Source: Nannocystis exedens (GTDB lineage: Bacteria; Myxococcota_A; Polyangia; Nannocystales; Nannocystaceae). Taken from it: a stretch of 64,000 nucleotides of DNA. The notes under the pieces are model-generated. The model ran no database searches. It saw nothing but the letters and a program-made list of their open reading frames with translations, and was not told where the DNA came from. The stretch covers positions 496,001 through 560,000 of the forward strand of contig NZ_NETK01000002.1 in assembly GCF_002343915.1 (NCBI RefSeq), written 5' to 3'. Positions 17,447 through 25,807 of this stretch are shown here, in pieces (within the stretch, counting starts at the first letter, position 1; the number at the start of each line of letters is the position of its first letter). Made by a program: the position numbers and the translations under genes.

Positions 17447-18441
17447 CCCCAGGCCGCCGCGCCGGGCCCGGGCGGGCTCGCGGCGGGGCGGCTGGCGCTG
17501 GCCCTTCGAGCAGGTCCGAAGGGACAGGTCCGAAGCGCCAGGCGAAGGCGCGCTCGCTCGCGCCGGCGATCGAGGAGTACCTCGAGCACCTGAAGGTCGA
17601 GCGGCGTCTGCGGCCGAACTCGTTGCTCGCGTACACCGGCGATCTCGAGGTGTTCGTCGCGCACGCGGAGGCGGCGGGCATCGAGGCGCTGGACGGGGTG
17701 ACGCCGGCGCTGCTGCTGCGCTTCGCCGTCGGGCTGTCGCGGGCGGGGCTGTCGCCGCGCAGCCAGGCCCGGCGGCTGACGGCCGTGCGCGGGCTGTTCC
17801 GGTTCCTGCGCGAGGAGGGCCGGCTGGACATCGACCCGGCGCAGGCGCTGCGGCTGCCGAAGCTGCCCAAGCGGCTGCCGGAGCTGCTGAGCCGCGGCGA
17901 GGTCGAGGCCCTGCTGGCGGCCCCGGGGCAGGACAGCCCGCTGGCGCTGCGCGACACGGCCCTGCTCGAGCTGCTCTATGCGACAGGTTGCCGGATCTCC
18001 GAGGCCCTCGACCTGACCCTCGACCGGCTCTACCTCGACCAGGCGATCGTGCGGCTGACCGGCAAGGGCGACAAGCAGCGGCTGGTGCCGCTCGGGTCGC
18101 CGGCCATCGCCGCGCTGCAGGCGTGGCTGACGAGCGGGCGGCCGGAGCTCGTGCGCGGCGCGGTGCGCTGGGTGTTCGTCAACCACCGCGGCGGGCGGCT
18201 GTCGCGGCAGGGCTTCTTCCTCAAGCTGCGGGAGTACGCGCTGGCGATCGGGGTCACGCGCCCGATCTCGCCGCACAAGCTGCGGCACAGCTTCGCGACC
18301 CACTTGCTCGAGGGCGGCGCCGACCTGCGCGCGGTGCAGGCGCTGCTCGGCCACGCCGACATCGGCACCACGGAAATCTACACGCACGTGACGCGCGACC
18401 ACTTGCGCGAGCGTCACAAGCGGCACCACCCGCGGGCGTGA
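17443..18441 (+). CDS. Tyrosine recombinase, XerC/XerD type
   Basis: 332 residues from a GTG overlapping the preceding stop. A 37-residue Arg/Gly-rich N-terminal extension, containing SRSEGTGPKRQAK from two fused palindrome copies (about 17509-17540), precedes the SAM-like N-terminal domain (APAIEEYLEHLKVERRLRPN). The catalytic domain has all active residues: Arg in YATGCRISE, Lys in TGKGDKQRLVPLG, HxLR in SPHKLRHSFATH, His in LLGHADIGTTEIYTHV with the nucleophile Tyr. The family resolves chromosome dimers at dif with FtsK. Context (next to scpAB) fits a housekeeping XerD rather than a phage integrase. XerC and XerD cannot be separated safely by eye. Confidence 0.9.
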   Translation: MTPGRRAGPGRARGGAAGAGPSSRSEGTGPKRQAKARSLAPAIEEYLEHLKVERRLRPNSLLAYTGDLEVFVAHAEAAGIEALDGVTPALLLRFAVGLSRAGLSPRSQARRLTAVRGLFRFLREEGRLDIDPAQALRLPKLPKRLPELLSRGEVEALLAAPGQDSPLALRDTALLELLYATGCRISEALDLTLDRLYLDQAIVRLTGKGDKQRLVPLGSPAIAALQAWLTSGRPELVRGAVRWVFVNHRGGRLSRQGFFLKLREYALAIGVTRPISPHKLRHSFATHLLEGGADLRAVQALLGHADIGTTEIYTHVTRDHLRERHKRHHPRA

Positions 18442-18660
18442 TCGGGGGAGCTTGGTCCGGCGCGAGCGCGACAAGGCGGCGCCGACCACGGGTGTGATGG
18501 AGTGGAGAGCGCCGCTCGGCGCGGGTCACGAGCGGCACCAGCCGGGGGCGCGACAGGGGGAGCTTCGTCGAGGCGGCATCGACCACGAGGGCGGTGGAGC
18601 GGGGAGCCCCGCCCGGCGCGCGGGCCACGAGCGGGACCCCTCGCGGGGGTGACGGCGGTC
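18413..18660. repeat. Degenerate tandem repeats of the recombinase 3' end
   Basis: The last bases of the recombinase gene (GTCACAAGCGGCACCAC at 18413) recur as GTCACGAGCGGCACCAG at 18525 and GCCACGAGCGGGACCCC at 18624, each followed by related GGGGGAGCTT-like and GACCACG-like segments. Periods are about 112 and 99 bases. Only the first copy ends the real gene; the others are non-coding. Confidence 0.65.
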
Positions 18661-18697
18661 GGTCGACGCGCCGGGCGAGGTCATGGATGGCGCGAAA

Positions 18698-18720
18698 GAC
18701 ATGGCCGAGGGGGCATGTCC
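18698..18720. repeat. Intergenic palindrome cluster
   Basis: GACATGGCCGAGGGGGCATG followed by TCCCAT is a degenerate pair of half-sites of the dispersed palindrome, in the gap between the recombinase and M50 protease genes. I see no gene in the remainder of this gap (18661-18832). Confidence 0.6.
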
Positions 18721-18832
18721 CATCGGTCACCTGTGATCCGCGTCGGCGGGCGCGGACGGGGCCGGCGGCGCGGGAATTTGCGCCGGCTCACGTCGCCCGG
18801 GGGCCGGGTCTGCGAGCGCGGGGGCCCGAGGT

Positions 18833-18861
18833 TTGACTCGGGCGGGCGCGGGCGGTAATTT
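18833..18861 (+). promoter_or_regulatory. Predicted promoter of the M50 protease-scpAB operon
   Basis: -35 TTGACT (18833-18838), 17-base spacer, -10 TAATTT (18856-18861). This is among the closest sigma-70 matches here and supports translation starting after about 18868, at the GTG 18893. Confidence 0.6.
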
Positions 18862-18892
18862 TGCCCGGTCCCGCTCGCGCGGGCGTCTCGCC

Positions 18893-19627
18893 GTGGATCG
18901 CGCTCTTTCACAATTCGCCGTGCTCGGCCTGCTCGGCGTCCAGGCCGCCGACGTCCGGCGCATGCTCGTCTTCGTCGTCTGCCTGGTCCTGGCCACCGCG
19001 GTCCACGAGTTCGCCCACGCGTACACGGCGGACCGCCTCGGCGACCCGACCCCCGGGCGCGAGGGTCGCCTGACCCTGAACCCGCTGGCGCACGCCGACC
19101 CGATCGGGACCATCGCGCTGCCGCTGTTCGCGGGGCTGACGCGGGCGCCGCTGTTCGGCTGGGGTCGCCCGGTCAACACCCAGCCGCGCTACTACAACCG
19201 CAAGGTGAGCATGCGCGGCGGGATGGCGCTGGTCGCGTTCGCGGGCCCGCTGTCGAACGTGCTGCAGGCGCTGCTGGTGGCGCTGCTGGCCTGGGGGCTG
19301 GTGGCGGGCGGCATCTCGCCCGAGGCGCACGCGAGCCTGTTCGGCGTGCTCGGCCTGTTCTTCATCATGAACATCACGCTGGCCGTGTTCAACCTGCTGC
19401 CCGTACACCCGCTCGACGGCGGGAAGGTGCTGGCGTGGCTGTTGCCCTCGCGCGCGCAGGCGGTCGACGATTTCCTGGCGAAGTGGGGCTGGGCCATCTT
19501 GCTGGCGCTGCTGCTGTCTCCCGCGCTGTCGGTCATCTTCGAACCGGTGATGCGGCTCGCGTTCAAGAGCATGGCGCTCGTCGACGTCCGCTGGCTCACC
19601 GCCTACGCCGGCCTGCTGGGGCGCTGA
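18893..19627 (+). CDS. Site-2 protease family (M50) membrane metalloprotease
   Basis: 244 residues from a GTG at 18893; an ATG at 18962 is an alternative. Transmembrane helices include residues 20-45 with the zinc-binding HEFAH motif (VHEFAHAYTADRLGD), helices near 105-135 and 145-165, and a helix near 185-210. The third zinc ligand is in LLPVHPLDGGKVLAW, the NxxPxxPLDGG motif of S2P enzymes. These proteases cleave within membranes, releasing regulators or signal-peptide remnants. The small PDZ-free form next to scpA-scpB is a frequent neighbourhood and probably a shared operon. No substrate is visible. Confidence 0.9.
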   Translation: MDRALSQFAVLGLLGVQAADVRRMLVFVVCLVLATAVHEFAHAYTADRLGDPTPGREGRLTLNPLAHADPIGTIALPLFAGLTRAPLFGWGRPVNTQPRYYNRKVSMRGGMALVAFAGPLSNVLQALLVALLAWGLVAGGISPEAHASLFGVLGLFFIMNITLAVFNLLPVHPLDGGKVLAWLLPSRAQAVDDFLAKWGWAILLALLLSPALSVIFEPVMRLAFKSMALVDVRWLTAYAGLLGR

Positions 19628-19656
19628 AGCGGGGCGTGAGCGAGCGGGAGCGGGCG

Positions 19657-22600
19657 ATGGAGCAGGGAAGCACCGGCCTCGGCGAGGGAGGCCCCCGTCC
19701 GCGCGAGCGCAAGGGCTCGCCGATCTACTCGGTCGAGCTCGAGGTGTTCGAGGGCCCGCTCGACCTGCTGCTTCACCTCGTGCGCAAGCACGAGCTCGAC
19801 ATCCTCGACATCCCGATCGCGTTCGTCGCCGAGAAGTACCTCGAGTACCTCGAGGTGATGCGCCAGCTCGACCTCGAGATCGCCGGCGACTACCTGGTGA
19901 TGGCGGCGACGCTGGCGTACCTCAAGAGCCGCGAGCTGCTGCCGCCCGAGCCGCGCTCCGGCGAGGCGGGCCAGAGCGAGGAAGAGGAGGGCGAGGACCC
20001 GCGCGAGGCGCTGATCCGCCGGCTCGTCGAGTACGAGCGGTTCAAGCAGGCCGCGGCCGAGCTCGACTCGCTGCCGGTGTCGGGCCGGGACGTGTTCGCC
20101 CGCGGCGCCGAGCTGGTGATGCCGCCCGTCGACCCCGGCCTCGCGCCGGTGTCGCTGTTCAACCTCGCGGAGGCGTACTACCGCGTGCTCACGCGCGCGA
20201 AGGTGAAGTCGACGCACGAGGTGCAGATCGAGGCGGTGACGGTGGCCCAGCGGATCAAGCAGCTGGCGCTGATCCTCGACGAGAAGCCGCACTTCGAGTT
20301 CGAGGAGCTGTTCCTGAACCGCACCTGGAACAGCGAGCGCGAGCTGCGGGCGATGCTCGTGGTGACGCTGATGTCGATCCTCGAGATGGTGAAGCTCGGG
20401 GTCGCCGGCGTGCAGCAGCCGCACGACAGCCCGACGATCCGGATCTACCGCCGCGCCTCGGCCGAGCAGACGCAGCAGGCGCTGGCCGACTACGACGAGG
20501 ACGCGAGCTTCGGCGCGCCGAAGCCGAAAGATGGCGAGGCCACGCCGCCGCCGGGCCCGAGCGCGCCGCCGCGCGCAGCGGAGGCCGAACTCGACGCGGT
20601 CGAGGAGGCGGCCCTGCTCGCCGAGGCGCTGGCGTCGGTGCAAGAGCCCGAGGAGCCGGTCGAAGGCTACGCCGACGAGGGCGAGGACGTGGCGGCGAAC
20701 GACCCCGCCAGCGAGTACGACGACGAGCCGCGCCCGCCGCAACGGCGCAGCCGGAGCGAGCGCCGGGGCGCGCGATCGAGTCCGGATGTCCTCGAGGACA
20801 GGGATGAGGCGCTCGACGCCGTCCCGGACGGACGCCTGGTGATCGTCCAAGGGGACAGCGCCGAGGTCACGCGCGATGGGCGCCCGCGAAGGCGGCTCGG
20901 GGATCTGGCGGGCCTGGCCGACGACGAAGCGGCGAGCGCCGCCCTGCGGACAGAGGACGCGGAGCCGCGCGAGGATGTCCTCGGGGACATGCCGGCGAGG
21001 GGCGGCGAGGCGGACGCGGCGGAGGAGCGTTCGTCCAGCTCGACGCGCGAGGACGAGCGCTCGACGGAGGATGCCGAGGCGAGGGAGGCGGCGACCGCCG
21101 CACCGTCGCGGAGCGAGGATGTACTCGAGGACATCTCGCTTGCGCGCGAGGGCGGCGGGGGAGGCTCGCCGGACGTCGCGGCGGCGGGAGCAGCGGTCGA
21201 GCCGGGCGAGGGGCTCGATGCAATTGCGGAGGCTGCAGGGTCGCGGACCGACGATGCCCGCGAGGACACCTCGCCCGCCGACGAGGAGGACGGTTCCCCC
21301 GAGTCGTCGCGGGGCCTCGACTCGGCGCGCGCGGTCGACATCAGTGCCGGGCTCGACGCGGTCGCGGGTGCGGTCCAGGGCGGCCTCGCCCGTCAGATGG
21401 CTGACGCTGGTCCGGCGGAGTCGACGGACGCGGCGGATGACGCTGAAGATGTCCTCGGGGACAGCTCTTCGCTCGGGCGCGGGGCGCCGGAGTCGACGAA
21501 CGAGGCCGAGGAAGCACTCGTGGACGTCTCGCCTGCCGACGGGCTCGGGGCGACGGAGTCGACGGACGACGCCAGGGGCGAGGCCGAAGATGGCCGCGGG
21601 GGCCGCTTGCCCGTCGGCGAGGTCGAGGCGGCGGAGCCGATGGCCGCGGCTGGGGACGAGGTCGGGGGAGACAGCCTCGGACGCGTGCCTGCCCACGAGA
21701 TCGAGGCGTCAGAGTCGACGGCGGAGGACGAGGCCGAAGATGTCCTCGAGGACAGCTTGCCCGCCGGCCGGGCCGAGGCGGGAGAATCGCCGGCCGCGGA
21801 TGAGGCCGAAGATGTCCTTGAGGACAGATTTCTTTCCGGCGCAGCCGAGGCGGCAGAATCGTCGGCCGGGGATGAGGCCGAAGCTGTCCTCGGGGACGGC
21901 TTGGCGGTGGACGAGGCGGTGGAATCGACGGCCGCCGCCGCCGCTGATGATGAGGCCGCGGAGGTCCTTCTGGCCAGCCTGGCGGTTACGGGGACCGCGG
22001 TATCGAGGGTCGCGGCCGGGGGTGAAATCGCGGGAGATGTTCTCGGAGACAACCTGCCCGCTGGGGAGCTGGCGGCGGAGGAGTCGACGACCGGAGCCGA
22101 GGCCGCGAAAGATGTTTTCGGACGCGCGCCGGCGGGCGAGGTCGAGGCGGCGGAGCCGATTTCCGGAGACGAGGCCGAGGATGACCCCCGGGACAGCGAG
22201 CCCGGAAGCGAGGTCGAGGCGGCGGCGCCGACGGCCGGGGACGAGGCCGAAGATGGCCTCGCGGACAGCTTGTTGGTCGACGGGAGCGAGGCCGCGGAGT
22301 CGACGGCGGTGCCCGCGGACGAGGTTGAGGATGTCGCTGGGGACAGGGTGCCTGCCGGCGCGAACGGGGCAGTGGAGTCGGCGGCCGCAGCCGCCGACGA
22401 AGCGGCGGGAGATGTTTTCGGGGACAGCGTGCCTCCAGGCGCGAGCGAAACGGTAGAGTCGCCGGGCGCGCGCGAGGATGAGGCGGGAAGTGGCTTCGGG
22501 GACAGCTTGGTGGTCGACGAGCTCCCGGCGGCGGAACCGACGGACGCGGCCGGGGACGAGGTCAGGAAGGATGTCCTCGGGGACAGCTTGCCGGCGGGTG

Positions 22601-23250
22601 AGCTGGAGACGGAGTCGACGGGCGCGGCCGGGGATGAAGACAGGGGGGATGTCCTCAGGGACAGCTTGCCGGCCGGTGAGCTGGAGACGGAGTCGACGGG
22701 CGCGGTCGAGGGAGATGTCCTCGGGGACAGCTTGCCGGCTGGTGAGCTGGAGACGGAGTCGACGGACGCGGCCGGGGACGAGGTCGCGGAAGATGGCCCC
22801 GGACGCGTGTTCGCCGGCGAGCTCGAGGCGTCGGAGTCTTCGGCCGGAGACGAGGTCGCGGGGGATGGCCTCGGACGGGTGTCTGCCGGCGAGGTCGAGG
22901 CGGCGGGGTCGACGGTCGTGGTGGGGGACACCCCGGAAGATGCCCTCAGGGACAGCTTGCTTCGAGGCCGGGCCGCAGCGTCGGAGTCGACGGCCTCGCG
23001 CGCAGCCTCCGAGGAGGGCGCGGGGGCAGCCGCCGAGGAGGACGCTCTCGAGCACGGCCAGGCGACTGGCGAGCGCGCCGTCGATCCGGCAGGGTCGGAC
23101 GTGGCGGCCCGGGACACCGAGGATGAACGCGAACCTGTCGGTTTGGACAGTGACGACGACGAGGCCGGCGGGTTGTTCCTCAACACGGGCGAGGGCCTGG
23201 GTGCGCGCGAGCTCGGCGACGTCGACGACGATGAGGATGACGCGCAGTGA
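19657..23250 (+). CDS. scpA: ScpA (kleisin) with a roughly 900-residue acidic repeat tail
   Basis: 1197 residues; the ATG at 19657 follows GGGAG by 6 bases. Residues 20-275 are a normal ScpA: VFEGPLDLLLHLVRKHELDILDIPI, DYLVMAATLAYLKSRELLP, a central helical part, and a winged-helix end (NRTWNSERELRAMLVVTLMSILEMVKLG). ScpA bridges the SMC heads in the condensin complex. The rest, over three times longer than the domain, is Asp/Glu/Ala/Ser-rich and built from degenerate 22-27-residue units like DEAEDVLGDSLPAGEVEAAE. Each unit contains an in-frame palindrome (GATGTCCTCGGGGACAG). A usual ScpA is 240-300 residues. The tail is likely disordered and very acidic. The frame stays open without exception, which argues for translation. 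Confidence 0.9.
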   Translation: MEQGSTGLGEGGPRPRERKGSPIYSVELEVFEGPLDLLLHLVRKHELDILDIPIAFVAEKYLEYLEVMRQLDLEIAGDYLVMAATLAYLKSRELLPPEPRSGEAGQSEEEEGEDPREALIRRLVEYERFKQAAAELDSLPVSGRDVFARGAELVMPPVDPGLAPVSLFNLAEAYYRVLTRAKVKSTHEVQIEAVTVAQRIKQLALILDEKPHFEFEELFLNRTWNSERELRAMLVVTLMSILEMVKLGVAGVQQPHDSPTIRIYRRASAEQTQQALADYDEDASFGAPKPKDGEATPPPGPSAPPRAAEAELDAVEEAALLAEALASVQEPEEPVEGYADEGEDVAANDPASEYDDEPRPPQRRSRSERRGARSSPDVLEDRDEALDAVPDGRLVIVQGDSAEVTRDGRPRRRLGDLAGLADDEAASAALRTEDAEPREDVLGDMPARGGEADAAEERSSSSTREDERSTEDAEAREAATAAPSRSEDVLEDISLAREGGGGGSPDVAAAGAAVEPGEGLDAIAEAAGSRTDDAREDTSPADEEDGSPESSRGLDSARAVDISAGLDAVAGAVQGGLARQMADAGPAESTDAADDAEDVLGDSSSLGRGAPESTNEAEEALVDVSPADGLGATESTDDARGEAEDGRGGRLPVGEVEAAEPMAAAGDEVGGDSLGRVPAHEIEASESTAEDEAEDVLEDSLPAGRAEAGESPAADEAEDVLEDRFLSGAAEAAESSAGDEAEAVLGDGLAVDEAVESTAAAAADDEAAEVLLASLAVTGTAVSRVAAGGEIAGDVLGDNLPAGELAAEESTTGAEAAKDVFGRAPAGEVEAAEPISGDEAEDDPRDSEPGSEVEAAAPTAGDEAEDGLADSLLVDGSEAAESTAVPADEVEDVAGDRVPAGANGAVESAAAAADEAAGDVFGDSVPPGASETVESPGAREDEAGSGFGDSLVVDELPAAEPTDAAGDEVRKDVLGDSLPAGELETESTGAAGDEDRGDVLRDSLPAGELETESTGAVEGDVLGDSLPAGELETESTDAAGDEVAEDGPGRVFAGELEASESSAGDEVAGDGLGRVSAGEVEAAGSTVVVGDTPEDALRDSLLRGRAAASESTASRAASEEGAGAAAEEDALEHGQATGERAVDPAGSDVAARDTEDEREPVGLDSDDDEAGGLFLNTGEGLGARELGDVDDDEDDAQ
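20785..22955 (+). repeat. In-frame palindrome array encoding the ScpA tail
   Basis: Copies of GATGTCCTCGRGGACAG or close variants begin at 20785, 20842 (variant), 20974, 21118, 21448, 21739, 21811, 21883, 22036, 22411, 22570, 22648, 22714 and 22939. The last cluster is nearly identical over a longer unit including AGCTTGCCGGCGGGTGAGCT, suggesting recent duplication. All copies share one frame, D-V-L-x-D. Confidence 0.85.
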
Positions 23251-23275
23251 CGGCGGCCGTGACAGGGGGTAGGAC

Positions 23276-25777
23276 ATGGTGAAGCCGCGCAAGACGGGCC
23301 TGAAGGCCCCGCCGCGGGTACATGCGGGCGAGAGCGTGCCGGCCGTCGATACCGAGGCGCCCGAGTCGGCCGAGCCGGCGGCGGAGCCCGAGCACGACGA
23401 GGCCGCGCGGGCCGAAGATGCGGGCGCGGAGGAGGCGCTCAGCGAGGCGCCGACCGAGGAGCGCGCGCCCGACGGCGCGGCAGACACCACGAGCGAGGAG
23501 GCCCCGGAGTCCGGCGACGCGAGCCGGTCCGAAGAGGCGAGCGAGTCGCGGCCGCGTGCCGGCCGGCGTGGCCGCGGCGCAGCGCGCAGCAAGACTGCGG
23601 CGGGCGAAGGGACCTCCGTGGCCGAGGCGCCGCGCGCCCGAGGGGGACGTCGGGGCCGTGCTGGGCGAGCGGGCAGCGAGCGCGAGGAGACCGGCGAGGC
23701 GGACGCGCGCGCCGTGGAGCCGCAGGCCGATCTTGTGGACCGAGAGCGCGTCGGCGCCGACTCGGAGGGCCCAGACGGGGTCGCCGAGCGGAGCCCCGAG
23801 AGCGGCGAGGAGTTGGCGGCGAGTGACGCATCGGTGCTGTCCGATGCGTCAGGTCCTCGTGGTGCCGAGGGCGGGGCGGAGGTCGAGGCAGGGGACGCAT
23901 CTGGACTGTCCGATGGGACAGGTTCATCGGGCGGGGCGGAGTCGGAACAGGGCTCCGCTGAACCACTCGAGTCGCCCGCGCCCGGCGGCGACGACTCGGC
24001 AGCCGACGAGGGCGCCGCCTCGGCCGAGGACGACGAGGCGGGCAGTCCGGCGGAGGGAGCGGGTTCCGACGATGCGCTCGCCGCCGCGCTGGCGGCAGCT
24101 TCGGCGCCGCGAGCGGCCACGCCGGGCGTCGTGCTCAGCGACGAGCTGCCGATCGATCCGGACGACGACCTGCGCGGGATCGAGGGCGAGGCCTCGGCGC
24201 GGCTGGTGTCGATCCTCGAGAGCCTGCTATTTTCGGCGGCGAAACCGTTGTCGGTCAAGGACCTGCGGAAGGTGCTGCAGGAGACCAGCCAGCGGCAGAT
24301 CCAGCTGGCGCTGCGGCACCTGATGGAGGTGACGAGCTCGCGCGGGGTGGTCCTCGCGCAGGTCGCCGGCGGGTTCCAGTTCCGCACGCACCCGGAGAAC
24401 GCGGTGTGGGTGCAGAAGATGTTGCAGGCGAAGCCGGCGAAGCTGAGCCGCACCCAGATCGAGACGCTGGCCATCGTCGCCTACCGCCAGCCGGTCACGC
24501 GGCCGGAGATCGACGACATCCGCGGGGTCGACAGCGGGGCGGTGTTGAAGTCGCTGCTCGAGCGCGAGCTGATCCAGATCGTCGGCAAGAAGGACGAGCC
24601 GGGCCGCCCCCTGCTGTACGGGACGACCGTGCGCTTCTTGGAATTCTTCAACCTCCGCGGGCTGCGCGACCTGCCGACGCTGCGAGACTTCCGCGACCTG
24701 TCCGAGGAGTCGAAGGCGACCGTGCGCGAGCGGCTCGGCGACCTGCAGATCGCCGAGGCGCTCGGGCAAGAGGTGCTCGGGTTCACCGGTCCCGAGGCAC
24801 AGGTCCCCGGGGACATGGCCTCCGAAGCAGGCGCGGAGGCGCAGCCCGCCGCTGCGGGCGACGCCGGTGCTGGAGCGGCGGCGGGTGGTGCGAGCGAAGC
24901 CGGCGCTCGGCAGGGCGAGGACGTCCCGGCGAGCGCCGAGACGCCGCAGCCCGAAGGCGGGGCCGCGGGTGACGCAGGAGCCGCAGACGGCGAATCCGGT
25001 GCAGAGGACGCCGCAGCCCCGGGAGCCGACCGCGCTTCCGCGGAGGACGGGGCTGCGGTGCGCGACGCTTTCCCGGGCGAGACCGGTGACGGCGTCCCCG
25101 ACGCGGGCGAGAGGTCGCGCGCGGACGACGAGGCCGAGGTCGGTGAAGCCGGGGGGGAGGACCCGGCCGGTGGCGGAGACGACGAGGCGGTGCGCGATGA
25201 CTCGTCGGGCGAGAGCGCCGCGGATGACGAGGGCTCGCCAGGCGCCGACGCGAGCGAGGACTCGCGGGACGAGCGCGCCCGCGAAGCCGACGATGAGCGC
25301 TCCCCGGCCGTCGACGAGGACTCGGGCGACGAGAGCGCCGGTGATGCAGACGACGAGAGCTCGATCGATGACTCGGCGAACGAGCGCGCCGGGGACGACG
25401 AGAGCTCGGAGGCTCTCGACGAGGGCGAGGACTCGCCGGAGGAGCGCGCCGGGGATGACGAGAGCTCGGAGGCTCTCGACGAGCGCGAGGACTCGCCCGA
25501 AGCGCGCGACGGTGATGACGAGCGCGAGGACTCGCCGGACGACCGCGATGCGGGCGGCGAGACCGAGCGTACCTACGTGCTGGACGCGGACGACGAGGCC
25601 TCGCACGCTCTCGAGGTGAGCGAGCGTGAGGACCCGGCGGAGGACGACGCGGAGCGCGATGATTTGGCCGCCACGGAGGGGGACGACGCGGAGTCGCATG
25701 CGAGCGACGAGTGGTCGACCGCGCCTCACCGCTCGCGGAGCGAGCCGGCGGACGAGAACGAGGAACCCGAGAGTTGA
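23276..25777 (+). CDS. scpB: ScpB with long acidic N- and C-terminal extensions
   Basis: 833 residues. The ScpB domain is at about residues 305-490: ARLVSILESLLFSAAKPLSV, LRHLMEVTSSRGVVLAQVAGG, KLSRTQIETLAIVAYRQPVTRPEIDDIRGVDS, IVGKKDEPGRPLLYGTT. ScpB binds ScpA and regulates SMC. Usual length is 170-250. The N-terminal 300 residues are Ala/Glu/Arg-rich and contain palindrome-encoded LSDASG and LSDGTG (23906-23921). The C-terminal 340 are Asp/Glu/Ser-rich with repeats such as GDDESSEALDEGEDSPEERA. An internal GTG near 24130 could give a shorter protein, so the N-terminal extension is less certain than the rest. It lies 25 bases after scpA. Confidence 0.9.
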   Translation: MVKPRKTGLKAPPRVHAGESVPAVDTEAPESAEPAAEPEHDEAARAEDAGAEEALSEAPTEERAPDGAADTTSEEAPESGDASRSEEASESRPRAGRRGRGAARSKTAAGEGTSVAEAPRARGGRRGRAGRAGSEREETGEADARAVEPQADLVDRERVGADSEGPDGVAERSPESGEELAASDASVLSDASGPRGAEGGAEVEAGDASGLSDGTGSSGGAESEQGSAEPLESPAPGGDDSAADEGAASAEDDEAGSPAEGAGSDDALAAALAAASAPRAATPGVVLSDELPIDPDDDLRGIEGEASARLVSILESLLFSAAKPLSVKDLRKVLQETSQRQIQLALRHLMEVTSSRGVVLAQVAGGFQFRTHPENAVWVQKMLQAKPAKLSRTQIETLAIVAYRQPVTRPEIDDIRGVDSGAVLKSLLERELIQIVGKKDEPGRPLLYGTTVRFLEFFNLRGLRDLPTLRDFRDLSEESKATVRERLGDLQIAEALGQEVLGFTGPEAQVPGDMASEAGAEAQPAAAGDAGAGAAAGGASEAGARQGEDVPASAETPQPEGGAAGDAGAADGESGAEDAAAPGADRASAEDGAAVRDAFPGETGDGVPDAGERSRADDEAEVGEAGGEDPAGGGDDEAVRDDSSGESAADDEGSPGADASEDSRDERAREADDERSPAVDEDSGDESAGDADDESSIDDSANERAGDDESSEALDEGEDSPEERAGDDESSEALDEREDSPEARDGDDEREDSPDDRDAGGETERTYVLDADDEASHALEVSEREDPAEDDAERDDLAATEGDDAESHASDEWSTAPHRSRSEPADENEEPES

Positions 25778-25807
25778 GCCGCGAGGCGGCGCAGAGGAGC
25801 AGCGAGC

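Noticed and set aside
17443..18441. Phage or integrative-element integrase
   Set aside because: No phage, plasmid or tRNA attachment context; the protein is XerD-sized with neighbours typical of the chromosomal xerD-scpAB region.
18833..18892. Start of the M50 protease at 18833
   Set aside because: That codon is part of a strong -35 box (TTGACT) whose -10 lies at 18856, so translation must begin further downstream.
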